A DNA stretch of 52,774 nucleotides. It comes from Hansschlegelia beijingensis. GTDB lineage: Bacteria > Pseudomonadota > Alphaproteobacteria > Rhizobiales > Methylopilaceae. This document shows, piece by piece, positions 41,815 through 50,098 of this stretch; positions within the stretch are counted from its first letter, which is position 1, and the number at the start of each line of letters is the position of its first letter. The notes below the pieces were generated by a model. That model was given only the letters and a program-made list of their open reading frames with translations, was not told the DNA's origin and ran no database searches. Location of the stretch: positions 1 through 52,774 of the forward strand of contig NZ_JACIDR010000008.1 in NCBI RefSeq assembly GCF_014196425.1. The letters run 5' to 3'. Both the position numbers and the translations under genes were made by a program.

Positions 41815-43462
41815 AAAGCGCCTCTTTGAAGGGCTTCTGCCCGACGCGCCGCACCGCCGCGAGGAAGCTCTCCTGCGGGCCTTCGCGCAGCTTCAGATAT
41901 GTGTCGACCACGGTCTCCACCGCGCCTCCCACGTCCGCGATGGAGAAGCCCGGCCCGATCAGCGCGCCGACTGCGGCGTTCTCGTCGCCGGAGCCGCCGA
42001 GGGTGATCTGGTAGACCTCCTCGCCCTTCCGATCGACGCCGAGCAGGCCGATGTGGCCCGCGTGGTGGTGGCCGCAGGCGTTGATGCAGCCCGAGATCTT
42101 GATCTTGAGCTCGCCGATTTCCTTCTGTCGCTCCGGCGCGCCGAAGCGACGCGACAGGTCCTGGGCGACAGGGATCGAGCGCGCGTTGGCGAGAGCGCAA
42201 TAGTCGAGCCCGGGGCAGCAGATGATGTCGGTGACGAGCCCGGCGTTGCCGTCCGCGAGCCCGGCCTCCCGAAGTCCGGCGTAGAGCGCCGGAAGGTCGT
42301 CCAGCGCGACATGCGGCAGGACGAGGTTCTGCTCGTGGCTCACGCGGATCTCGCTCTGCGAGTAGCGCTCGGCGAGATCGGCGACCGCCTCCATCTGCGC
42401 GTCCGTGGCGTCGCCGGGGATGCCGCCGACCGGCTTCAGCGAGATGGTGACCAGGCCGTAGCCGGCCGTCTTGTGCGGCGTCACGTTGCGATCGACGAAG
42501 TCCGCGAAGTCGCGGCTGTCGGCGCGGGCGGCCTCGAGCGCGCTCGAACGCGCAGGCCGCTCGGGCAGGGCAGGGGGGGCGAAATAGGCCGCGATCCGGC
42601 GGATCTCCTCGTCGGGCAGCCGCAGGATGTCCGTCTTCAGGACCTCCTGGAACTCGGCCTCGATCTGGCGGGTGATCTCCTCCGCGCCCGTCTCGTGGAC
42701 CAGGATCTTGATCCGGGCCTTGTACTTGTTGTCGCGGCGCCCGTTCAGGTTGTAGACGCGCATGATCGCCTCGACATAGGCGAGCAGGTCCTGCTCGGGC
42801 AGGAAGTCGCGAACCTTGTGGGCGATCATCGGCGTGCGGCCCTGGCCGCCGCCGACATAGACCGTGAAGCCGAGAGCGCCTGTCGCGTCGCGCTTCAGCT
42901 GAAGGCCGATGTCGTGGAACTGGATCGCGGCGCGATCCTCGTCGGCGCCGATCAGGGCGAGCTTGAACTTGCGCGGCAGGTACGAGAATTCGGGGTGAAC
43001 CGAGGACCATTGCCGAAGAATCTCGGCGTAGGGCCGCGGATCCGCGACCTCGTCCGCCGCCGCGCCGGCGAAATGGTCGGCGGTGACGTTGCGGATGCAG
43101 TTTCCGGAGGACTGCAGGGCGTGCATCTCGACCGAGGCGAGATCGTCGAGGATCGCCGGGATGTCCTTCAGCGCCGGCCAGTTGAACTGGATGTTCTGAC
43201 GGGTCGTGAAATGCCCGTAGCCCCGGTCATAGGTGCGCGCGATGTGCGCCAGCATCCGCATCTGGGGCGACGACAGCGTGCCGTATGGCACCGAGACCCG
43301 CAGCATGTAGGCGTGAAGCTGCAGATAGACGCCGTTCATCAGACGGAGCGGCTTGAACTGCTCCTCGGTGAGCTCGCCCGACAGGCGGCGCTCGACCTGG
43401 TCCCGGAACTGGGCGGTGCGGGCTTTGACGAAGCCATGGTCGAATTCGTCGTAGCGGTACAT
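41801..43462 (-). CDS. cysI: Sulfite reductase (siroheme/[4Fe-4S] hemoprotein), nitrite/sulfite reductase family
   Basis: A 553-residue enzyme reducing sulfite to sulfide. Two ferredoxin-like/siroheme half-domains are present: RLMNGVYLQLHAYMLRV and TTRQNIQFNW in the first, VSHEQNLVLPHV in the second. CCPGLDYCALANARS and CINACGHHH hold the cluster and siroheme cysteines. No flavoprotein partner (CysJ) is adjacent, so electrons probably come from ferredoxin or another donor. Nitrite reduction is an alternative, but the cysG/cysH context favours sulfite. It starts 12 bases after the DUF2849 gene. Confidence 0.95.
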   Translation of the reverse strand: MYRYDEFDHGFVKARTAQFRDQVERRLSGELTEEQFKPLRLMNGVYLQLHAYMLRVSVPYGTLSSPQMRMLAHIARTYDRGYGHFTTRQNIQFNWPALKDIPAILDDLASVEMHALQSSGNCIRNVTADHFAGAAADEVADPRPYAEILRQWSSVHPEFSYLPRKFKLALIGADEDRAAIQFHDIGLQLKRDATGALGFTVYVGGGQGRTPMIAHKVRDFLPEQDLLAYVEAIMRVYNLNGRRDNKYKARIKILVHETGAEEITRQIEAEFQEVLKTDILRLPDEEIRRIAAYFAPPALPERPARSSALEAARADSRDFADFVDRNVTPHKTAGYGLVTISLKPVGGIPGDATDAQMEAVADLAERYSQSEIRVSHEQNLVLPHVALDDLPALYAGLREAGLADGNAGLVTDIICCPGLDYCALANARSIPVAQDLSRRFGAPERQKEIGELKIKISGCINACGHHHAGHIGLLGVDRKGEEVYQITLGGSGDENAAVGALIGPGFSIADVGGAVETVVDTYLKLREGPQESFLAAVRRVGQKPFKEALYGAA

Positions 43463-43474
43463 CCGGATGGCTCC

Positions 43475-43810
43475 TCAGGCGCCCGCGGCCGCCGACGGAT
43501 CCGGAAGGATCGTCGGGCCGAAGGCGCGAATCTGTTCTCTCAGGCGCAACGGGCGCAGGCCGGCCGGCTCGCGCGCCACGTCGATCGCATAGGATTCCAC
43601 GACGATCTGCTGGGCCTCGGCGCGCTTGCCAGCGTCGAGCCCCGCGGCGAGCGCCGCCGGCCCGGAGAGCGGCGCGGCGTGGTCAAGGCGCGGGGTCCAT
43701 CCCCCCTTGGGGTCGAGATAGACCACCACCCCGTCGTCGAGGCGATTGGCTGTGACGACCTGCGTCTCGGCCCGGGTCTTGGCGCCGGACTTCTGGATCG
43801 GTGCGGACAT
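43475..43810 (-). CDS. DUF2849 protein
   Basis: A 111-residue soluble protein. VVTANRLDDGVVVYLDPKGGW is its most conserved part (shown in two blocks, TANRLDDG and VVYLDPKGGW), followed by a helical stretch with EAQQIVVESYAIDV and a proline-rich tail. It is encoded between cysG and cysI in many Alphaproteobacteria, which argues for a role in siroheme insertion or electron delivery to sulfite reductase, but none is proven. ATG 43810 lies 13 bases after cysG. Confidence 0.88.
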   Translation of the reverse strand: MSAPIQKSGAKTRAETQVVTANRLDDGVVVYLDPKGGWTPRLDHAAPLSGPAALAAGLDAGKRAEAQQIVVESYAIDVAREPAGLRPLRLREQIRAFGPTILPDPSAAAGA

Positions 43811-43823
43811 TCGAGAAGTTCCT

Positions 43824-45242
43824 TCAGGCGGCTTCGGTCGCGTCGCGCGGGCGCGGAGCGAGCACGTCGGCTTCCGCAGGACGCGCCTGCGCAAGCGCGC
43901 GGCCGATGAGGATGAGAACGGGACCATCGAGGTCCGCCCGCCCGGCGAGCGCGGGCAATTCGCTGAGGTCGCCGAAGAGGATCCGTTCGTTCGGCTGGGC
44001 CGCGTTCTCGACGGCGGCGACCGGCGTGTCGGCGGAGAGCCCCGCCTCGACAAGCCGATCTGCAACGCCGGCCGCGACGGAGCGGCCCATATAGACCGCG
44101 ACAGTGGCGCCCTGCAGCGCCAGCCCGGCCCAGTCGGGCAGCGTGCGGCCATCGACGTCATGCCCGGTCGCGAACACCAGGCTCGACGCGACGCCGCGGA
44201 GCGTGAGCGGCGCGCGCGCGGACGCGGCGGCGGCGAATGCGGCCGTCACGCCGGGGACCACTTCAAAGGGAACTCCGGCCTCGGCGAGCGCCGTCATCTC
44301 CTCGCCGGCCCGGCCGAAAATCAGCGGATCTCCGCTTTTCAGGCGCACCACCCGGCGGCCGGCCGACGCCTCGCGCACAAGAAGCGCGCAGATCTCGTCC
44401 TGGGCGACCTCGTGCCGGCCCTTGCGCTTGCCGACCGAGATGCGCTCGGCGTCGCGGCGGCCCATCGCGACGACCGCCTCGGGAACGAGAGCGTCGTACA
44501 CGATCACGTCGGCTTCCTGCAGAACCCGCTGGGCGCGCAGCGTCAGCAAGTCGGTGGCCCCGGGGCCCGCGCCGACCAGCCAGACGAAGCCGGAAGCGTC
44601 CGGCTTCTCGGCCATCATGCGCATTGCGGCCGAGCGCGCGCCCGCGATGTCGCCCGAGAGCGCGCGCGCCGCCACAGGCCCGTCGAACAGTCGCGCCCAA
44701 AACCGCCGGCGCGCCTCGCCGGCCGGCAGCAGCCGCGCGACCGTGCCGCGCAGGCCGTCCGCCAGCCCGGCCAGGCGACCGAGTTCGGGAGCGAGCATCG
44801 CCTCGATCCTCGCCCGCACGTGGCGCGCCAGGACGGGCGCAGCCCCCTCGGTGCCGACCGCGACGACGAGCGGCGCGCGGTTGACGATCGCGGGAGTGAT
44901 GAAGTCGCAGAGTTCCGGCCGATCGACGACGTTGACCGGCACGCCGGCGGCCCGCGCGGCTTCGGCGATCCGCCGGTCTTGCTCTTCGTCCTCCGTCGCC
45001 GCGAAGGCGAGGGCCGCCTCTTCGAGGTGGCCGGGGGTGAAGGGCTCCACCAGCAGGTGAGCCTTAACGCGCGCGACGTCCGCGAGAAGTTCCGCGCCGG
45101 GACGATCCGAGATCACGACGAGCCGGGCCGACGTCTCGCCGAGAAGGCGCGTCTTGGCCGCCGCCGCCGGGCCGGAGCCCACGATCAGGACCTTGCGGTC
45201 AGCGACGCGGTGAAACGCAGGAAAGGATGAAAGGCGCGGCAA
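43824..45242 (-). CDS. cysG: Siroheme synthase (multifunctional)
   Basis: A 472-residue fusion making siroheme from uroporphyrinogen III. The N-terminal domain (1-210) is precorrin-2 dehydrogenase/ferrochelatase, with the NAD site VLIVGSGPAAAAKTRLL (GxGxxA). The C-terminal domain (about 215-460) is uroporphyrinogen methyltransferase: VWLVGAGPGATDLLTLRA, VIYDALVPEAV, RLKSGDPLIFGRAGEE and the late VAVYMGRS. It supplies the cofactor for the sulfite reductase downstream and heads the operon. It reads away from an AT-rich region that carries a palindrome (45304-45322). Confidence 0.96.
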   Translation of the reverse strand: MPRLSSFPAFHRVADRKVLIVGSGPAAAAKTRLLGETSARLVVISDRPGAELLADVARVKAHLLVEPFTPGHLEEAALAFAATEDEEQDRRIAEAARAAGVPVNVVDRPELCDFITPAIVNRAPLVVAVGTEGAAPVLARHVRARIEAMLAPELGRLAGLADGLRGTVARLLPAGEARRRFWARLFDGPVAARALSGDIAGARSAAMRMMAEKPDASGFVWLVGAGPGATDLLTLRAQRVLQEADVIVYDALVPEAVVAMGRRDAERISVGKRKGRHEVAQDEICALLVREASAGRRVVRLKSGDPLIFGRAGEEMTALAEAGVPFEVVPGVTAAFAAAASARAPLTLRGVASSLVFATGHDVDGRTLPDWAGLALQGATVAVYMGRSVAAGVADRLVEAGLSADTPVAAVENAAQPNERILFGDLSELPALAGRADLDGPVLILIGRALAQARPAEADVLAPRPRDATEAA

Positions 45243-45303
45243 TGGGCGCTCCGGCGAAAGGCGGATCTGAATTCTACATATGGAAGAGCGATGGAGAAAT
45301 AAA

Positions 45304-45322
45304 TTACAAAATGTAACTGTAA
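45304..45322. promoter_or_regulatory. TTACA/TGTAA palindrome between cysG and RND operon
   Basis: TTACA-AAA-TGTAA (45304-45316) is a perfect dyad, and a third half-site TGTAA follows one base later (45318-45322). It lies in a 60-base AT-rich island (about 45270-45330) that stands out in this GC-rich window, 62 bases upstream of cysG and about 255 bases before the RND adaptor start. It probably binds a sulfur- or drug-responsive regulator; which operon it serves is open. Confidence 0.5.
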
Positions 45323-45539
45323 TAATATTCCGCGCGCCCTGGTGATCTCGGCGATCGAGCCCGCGCTCGGCGCCGCGCGACGTTTTGCAGCGACCCGGCT
45401 AACATCCTGCCGCCTTCTTGCGCCGCCAATGGACAACGTGACCCGGCTCCCGCGGAGAAACAGGAGCTCTCAGGTTGCCGTTTCGGTCTCCGCCCTCTAT
45501 CAACTCGGGCCGGGGACGTCTGGTATTGTTGCTTCACGT

Positions 45540-45555
45540 GCGCCGCTTGCGGCGC
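45540..45555 (+). other. Hairpin in the RND adaptor leader
   Basis: GCGCCGC-TT-GCGGCGC pairs perfectly over seven bases (two-base gap, so the real loop is larger) 24 bases before the adaptor ATG. It could modulate translation. A possible promoter, TTGCCG then TATCAA 17 bases on, lies around 45475-45505. Confidence 0.3.
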
Positions 45556-45578
45556 GCGTCCTTCCGCGCAGGTGGCCC

Positions 45579-46781
45579 ATGTCCCTCATCTCCGAGCTCT
45601 CTGTTCCGGCCATCGCTCGCGCGATCTTGGCGCTCGCCGTGATCGTCGGCGGCGCGTCCGCAGGATCGCCCGCCATGGCGCAGGGAGCCCCGGGCCCGTT
45701 GCCCGTCTCGGTCGCGAAGCCCGTAAAGCGGGTGGTCACCGACAAGGCCGAGTTCACGGGGCGCTTCGAGGCCTCCGGCCTCGTCGAAGTGCGCGCCCAG
45801 GTCAGCGGCCAGCTGATGGAAGTGCTGTTCCGGGATGGCGCGGACGTCAAGAAGGGCGACCGGCTGTTCAAGATCGATCCGCGGCCTTACCAGAACGCCT
45901 TTGATCAGGCGCAAGCTTCGGTCGCCACCGCCCGCACGCGGATCGACCTCACCAAGGCGGACGTCGATCGCGCCAAGGATCTGCTCAAGACCGGCAACAT
46001 CAGCGATCAGGTCGCCCAGCAGCGCAACCAGGCCTATCTCGAGGCGCAGGCCTCGCTGCAGTCCGCCCAGGCTGCGCTCGCCACCGCCAAGCTCAACCTC
46101 GAATGGACGGACGTCCGCTCTCCGATCGACGGGCGGATCGGCCGCAAGCTTGTCACGGAAGGCAATCTGATCGCGGCCGGCGCGGGCGCCACGCTGCTCA
46201 CCACGATCGTCAACGTCCGGCCGATCTACTTCTATTTCGACGTCGATGAGCAGAGCTTCCTCCGCTATGTCGGCTACATCCGCGCCAATCTGGTGAACGA
46301 CGCCGACGGCGGCGCGCCGGTGGAGATCTCGCTCCCGGGTTCCGAAAAGTTCACCATCAAGGGACGCATTGATTTCGCCGACAACCAGCTCGACCAGCAG
46401 ACCGGCACCTTGCGGCTGCGCGCCACCATGCCGAACGAGGATGCGTCCTTGGTCTCCGGCGTGTTCGGCGTCCTGCGGATGCAGGCGAGCGAGCCCTTCG
46501 AGGCCCTGCTGGTGCCTGACGTCGCGATCCTGTCCGACCAGACCCGCAAGATCGTGATGGTCGTGGGGGCGGACAACAAGGTCGTCCCGAAGGTCGTCGA
46601 GCTCGGGCAGCTCGATGGCGATCTGCGGATCATCAGGAGCGGTCTGTCGCCCGACGACCAAGTCATCGTCGACGGCCTGATGCGCGCCCGCCCGGGCTCG
46701 CAGGTCATCCCGAAGACCGTTGATCCGACCGCGCCGGCGAGCTCGTGGGACAAGGCGGCGCAGCCGGCCGCGGGGAAGTAA
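45579..46781 (+). CDS. RND efflux periplasmic adaptor (MexE/OqxA-like)
   Basis: A 400-residue membrane fusion protein linking the inner-membrane pump to an outer-membrane channel. A signal peptide (IARAILALAVIVGGASAGSPAMA) precedes the barrel/lipoyl halves. VEVRAQVSGQLMEVLFRDGADVKKGD is the first lipoyl half (blocks VRAQVSGQL and VKKGDRLFKIDPRPY), an alpha-hairpin follows (about 105-165), then DVRSPIDGRIGR is the second lipoyl half. YFDVDEQSFLRYV resembles the MexE branch. ATG 45579 is placed at the signal peptide. The permease gene starts one base after its stop. Confidence 0.93.
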   Translation: MSLISELSVPAIARAILALAVIVGGASAGSPAMAQGAPGPLPVSVAKPVKRVVTDKAEFTGRFEASGLVEVRAQVSGQLMEVLFRDGADVKKGDRLFKIDPRPYQNAFDQAQASVATARTRIDLTKADVDRAKDLLKTGNISDQVAQQRNQAYLEAQASLQSAQAALATAKLNLEWTDVRSPIDGRIGRKLVTEGNLIAAGAGATLLTTIVNVRPIYFYFDVDEQSFLRYVGYIRANLVNDADGGAPVEISLPGSEKFTIKGRIDFADNQLDQQTGTLRLRATMPNEDASLVSGVFGVLRMQASEPFEALLVPDVAILSDQTRKIVMVVGADNKVVPKVVELGQLDGDLRIIRSGLSPDDQVIVDGLMRARPGSQVIPKTVDPTAPASSWDKAAQPAAGK

Positions 46782-46782
46782 G

Positions 46783-49700
46783 ATGGGCTTCGGACATTTC
46801 TTCGTCGACCGGCCGATCTTCGCGTCGGTCGTCTCGATCGTCCTCACCATCGTCGGGTTCGTCGGGCTGCTCGGGCTGCCGATCGCGCAGTACCCCGAGA
46901 TCGCGCCCCCCACGATTTCGGTCACCGCCCAGTATCCCGGCGCCAGCGCCGAGACGATCGCCGAGACCGTCGCCGCTCCGCTCGAGCAGCAGATCAACGG
47001 CGTCGAGGGCATGATCTACATGAACTCGCTCGCCACGGGCGACGGCCAGCTGCAGCTGACCGTGACGTTCCAGCCGGGCACCAACCAGGACATCGCGCAG
47101 GTTCAGGTTCAGAACCGCGTCAGCCAGGCGGATCCGCGTCTGCCGGAGGCGGTCCGCCGGAACGGCGTGCAGGTGAACAAGCGATCATCGGACTTCCTGA
47201 TGGTCGTGAACCTGATCTCGCCGAAGCAGACGCTCGACACGATCTACATGTCGAACTACGCGTCGGTGAACATCATCGACGCGTTGAAGCGCATCGAGGG
47301 CGTCGGCGACATCCGGATCTTCGGCGAGCGCGAGCTCTCCCTGCGCGTCTGGCTCGACCCCAATTCGCTGGCCGCCTACGGCCTTTCGGCCGGCGACGTC
47401 GTCAACGCGATCTCCGAGCAGAACGTCCAGGTCTCCGGCGGATCGCTCGGCGCGCCGCCGTCTCCGCCCGGCACCGCACACCAGATCACCGTCACGACCC
47501 AGGGGCGTTTCAACGACCCGGAGCAGTTCAAGCAGATCATCGTCCGGGCGACCTCGGACGGGCGACTGCTGCGCCTGCGCGACGTGGCGCGGGTCGAACT
47601 CGCCGCCCGCTCCTATTCGTCGAACTCCTATCTGGGCGACGATCCGACCGTCGGCATGGGCATCTTCCAGCGCCCTGGCACCAACGCCACGGAGGCGGCC
47701 GAACAGATCAAGGCCACCATGGAGACGCTCAAGAAGGCGTTCCCGGAGGGCCTCGAATACCGCATCGACTACAACCCGACCGAGTTCATCAACGAGTCCA
47801 TCGATGCGGTCGAGGAGACGATCTACGAGGCGGTGGCGCTGGTCGTCATCGTGGTGTTCATCTTCCTGCAGTCGTGGCGGGCGGCCATCGTGCCGGTCGC
47901 CGCGATCCCGGTCTCGCTGATCGCGACCTTCTTCGTGATGTCGGCGTTCGGCTTCTCGCTGAACCTGCTCACGCTGTTCGGCCTGATCCTGGCGATCGGC
48001 ATCGTGGTCGACGACGCGATCGTCGTGGTCGAGAACGTCGAGCGCAACATCGCGCTGGGAAAGACGCCACGCGAGGCCGCCCACGCGACCATGGACGAGG
48101 TCGGCACGGCGGTCGTCGCGATCGCGCTCGTGCTGTGCGCCGTGTTCGTGCCGACGGCTTTCATCCCGGGCATCTCCGGCATCTTCTACAAACAGTTCGC
48201 GCTCACGATCGCGACCGCCACGGTGTTCTCAGCGATCGTCTCGCTGACGCTTTCGCCGGCGCTCTGCGCGATCCTGCTCAAGCCGCACCAGCATGGCGGT
48301 CGGCGGGGGCTCGGCCAGAGGGCCGCGGATTTCTTCAACCGCAACTTTGACCGCGGCGCGCACAGCTATTCCCGTTCGGTCGGCTGGATCGTCGGCCATC
48401 GCGCCCTGTTCCTGCTGATCTATGGCGTGCTGATCGGCGGCGCGGTCTACATGTTCTCGATCGTGCCGCGCGGCTTCATCCCGCAGGCCGACCAGGGCTA
48501 TGCGATCCTGATCGCCCAGCTGCCGGAGGGCGCGAACCTGCAGCGCACCGACGAGGTGGCGCGGCGGGCCGCAAAGATCGCCCGCAGCGTTCCCGGCGTG
48601 AAGAACGCCGTCACGATCGCGGGCTTCAGCGGCGCGACCTTCTCCGCCGCCTCGAATGCGGCGACGAGCTTCATCATCTTCGACGCCTTCGAGGAGCGGA
48701 ACAAGCATGGCGCGAGCCAGCGCGCGCCCGCCATTCTCGCCGAGGCGCAAAAGCGGCTCGGCGTGATCGAGGAAGCCTTCGTGATCGCGATCCTGCCGCC
48801 CACCGTGCGCGGCATCGGTCAGGGCGGCGGCTTCAAGATGTATGTCCAGGACCGCACCGGGATCGGCTTCCCCGCGCTCGAGGAGGCGGTCAACGGCATG
48901 ATCCAGAAGGCCAACGCGAGCGGACAGGTGACAGGCGTCTTCACGGCCTTCAACACCCGGTCGCCGCAGGTCTATCTCGACATCGACCGAGTCATGGCGC
49001 AGCAGCTGAACGTGCCGATCCAGAACATATTCAGCGCGCTGCAAACCCTGCTCGGCACAGCCTATGTCAACGACTTCACCGCGCTCGGCCGCACCTTCCA
49101 GGTGAACGCGCAGGCGGATGCGCCCTTCCGGGTGAAGCTGGCGGACGTCTACCAGTTCAAGGTGCGTTCGACGACCGGCGCGCTTGTCCCGCTCGGCACG
49201 TTGATCACCGCGCGCAACCAGACGGGTCCCTACACGGTCGAACGGGAGAACATCTACAACGCCATCGCGGTGCAGGGTAACGCCGCGCCTGGCGTGTCGA
49301 CGGGTCAGTCGATCGAGTTCATGGAGAAGCTGTTCGCCGAGACGATGCCGCCCGGGGTGCAGTTCGAGTGGGTCGACCTCGCCTATCAGGAGAAGCTCGC
49401 GGGCAACACGGCGATCTACGTGTTCGGTCTGGCGATCCTGTTCGTCTTCCTGTTCCTGGCCGCGCAGTATGAGAGCTGGGCCTTGCCGCTCGCGATCATC
49501 CTGATCACGCCGCTGTCGTTGCTGGCGGCGCTGCTCGGGGTCCACGCCCGCGCTTCGGACAACAACATCCTGACGCAGATCGGCTTCATCGTGCTGATCG
49601 GCTTGGCGGCCAAGAACGCGATCCTGATCGTGGAGTTCGCCCGGCAGCGCGAGGAGGAGGGGGAGAGTCCGGCGCAGGCCGCCATCGACGCGTGCCGGGA

Positions 49701-50001
49701 CCGTCTGCGACCGATCATCATGACGTCGCTCGCCTTCTCGCTCGGCGTGGTCCCGCTCGCCTTCGCGAGCGGCGCTGCAGCCGAGCTCCGGCAGGCGATC
49801 GGCACCGCCGTGCTCGCCGGCATGGTCGGCGTGACGATCCTTGGCCTGTTCCTGACGCCGGTGTTCTATGTGGCGATCCGGCTGGCGGTGATCCGCTTCC
49901 GCGGGAAGAAGCAGGGCGAGAACGGCGGCCCTCCGGCCGGCGAGGACAAGCCGGGCGGCGGCGACAAGCCGCCCGGCGACGCCGCTCCGCACCCGGCCTG
50001 A
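46783..50001 (+). CDS. RND efflux permease, HAE1 family (MexF/OqxB-like)
   Basis: A 1072-residue proton-driven multidrug exporter of the inner membrane. FFVDRPIFASVVSIVL is the usual first helix; the twelve-helix plan with two large periplasmic loops is clear. LAIGIVVDDAIVVVENVERN carries the paired aspartates of helix 4, and the lysine of helix 10 is in GLAAKNAILIVEFARQ. SGGSLGAPPSPPGT matches the MexF/OqxB type. The C-terminal 40 residues are a glycine/proline/lysine tail. No outer-membrane protein or regulator gene is adjacent, so it probably uses a TolC encoded elsewhere. Substrates cannot be read from sequence. Confidence 0.95.
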   Translation: MGFGHFFVDRPIFASVVSIVLTIVGFVGLLGLPIAQYPEIAPPTISVTAQYPGASAETIAETVAAPLEQQINGVEGMIYMNSLATGDGQLQLTVTFQPGTNQDIAQVQVQNRVSQADPRLPEAVRRNGVQVNKRSSDFLMVVNLISPKQTLDTIYMSNYASVNIIDALKRIEGVGDIRIFGERELSLRVWLDPNSLAAYGLSAGDVVNAISEQNVQVSGGSLGAPPSPPGTAHQITVTTQGRFNDPEQFKQIIVRATSDGRLLRLRDVARVELAARSYSSNSYLGDDPTVGMGIFQRPGTNATEAAEQIKATMETLKKAFPEGLEYRIDYNPTEFINESIDAVEETIYEAVALVVIVVFIFLQSWRAAIVPVAAIPVSLIATFFVMSAFGFSLNLLTLFGLILAIGIVVDDAIVVVENVERNIALGKTPREAAHATMDEVGTAVVAIALVLCAVFVPTAFIPGISGIFYKQFALTIATATVFSAIVSLTLSPALCAILLKPHQHGGRRGLGQRAADFFNRNFDRGAHSYSRSVGWIVGHRALFLLIYGVLIGGAVYMFSIVPRGFIPQADQGYAILIAQLPEGANLQRTDEVARRAAKIARSVPGVKNAVTIAGFSGATFSAASNAATSFIIFDAFEERNKHGASQRAPAILAEAQKRLGVIEEAFVIAILPPTVRGIGQGGGFKMYVQDRTGIGFPALEEAVNGMIQKANASGQVTGVFTAFNTRSPQVYLDIDRVMAQQLNVPIQNIFSALQTLLGTAYVNDFTALGRTFQVNAQADAPFRVKLADVYQFKVRSTTGALVPLGTLITARNQTGPYTVERENIYNAIAVQGNAAPGVSTGQSIEFMEKLFAETMPPGVQFEWVDLAYQEKLAGNTAIYVFGLAILFVFLFLAAQYESWALPLAIILITPLSLLAALLGVHARASDNNILTQIGFIVLIGLAAKNAILIVEFARQREEEGESPAQAAIDACRDRLRPIIMTSLAFSLGVVPLAFASGAAAELRQAIGTAVLAGMVGVTILGLFLTPVFYVAIRLAVIRFRGKKQGENGGPPAGEDKPGGGDKPPGDAAPHPA

Positions 50002-50020
50002 TCCGCACGTCCCCGCAGTC

Positions 50021-50061
50021 AAAGAAAAAGGAGCGGCCGCTCAGCGCGCCGCTCCTTTCTT
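50021..50061. terminator. Bidirectional Rho-independent terminator
   Basis: AAAGGAGCGGC (50027-50037) pairs with GCCGCTCCTTT (50048-50058). A-rich bases before the stem (AAAGAAAA) and T-rich bases after it (TTTCTTAT) give a T tract on either strand. It ends the rightward RND operon and the leftward pgm transcript. Confidence 0.85.
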
Positions 50062-50098
50062 ATGTCAGGCGTGTCAGAGCCCCGGCGGTCGGATCGGG

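Noticed and set aside
41567-43909. 780-codon plus-strand open frame opposite cysI/cysH
   Set aside because: Composition is that of antisense GC-rich DNA; the leftward genes are unmistakable.
48229-50022. 597-codon minus-strand open frame opposite the RND permease
   Set aside because: Shadow of the permease, charged low-complexity product without motif.
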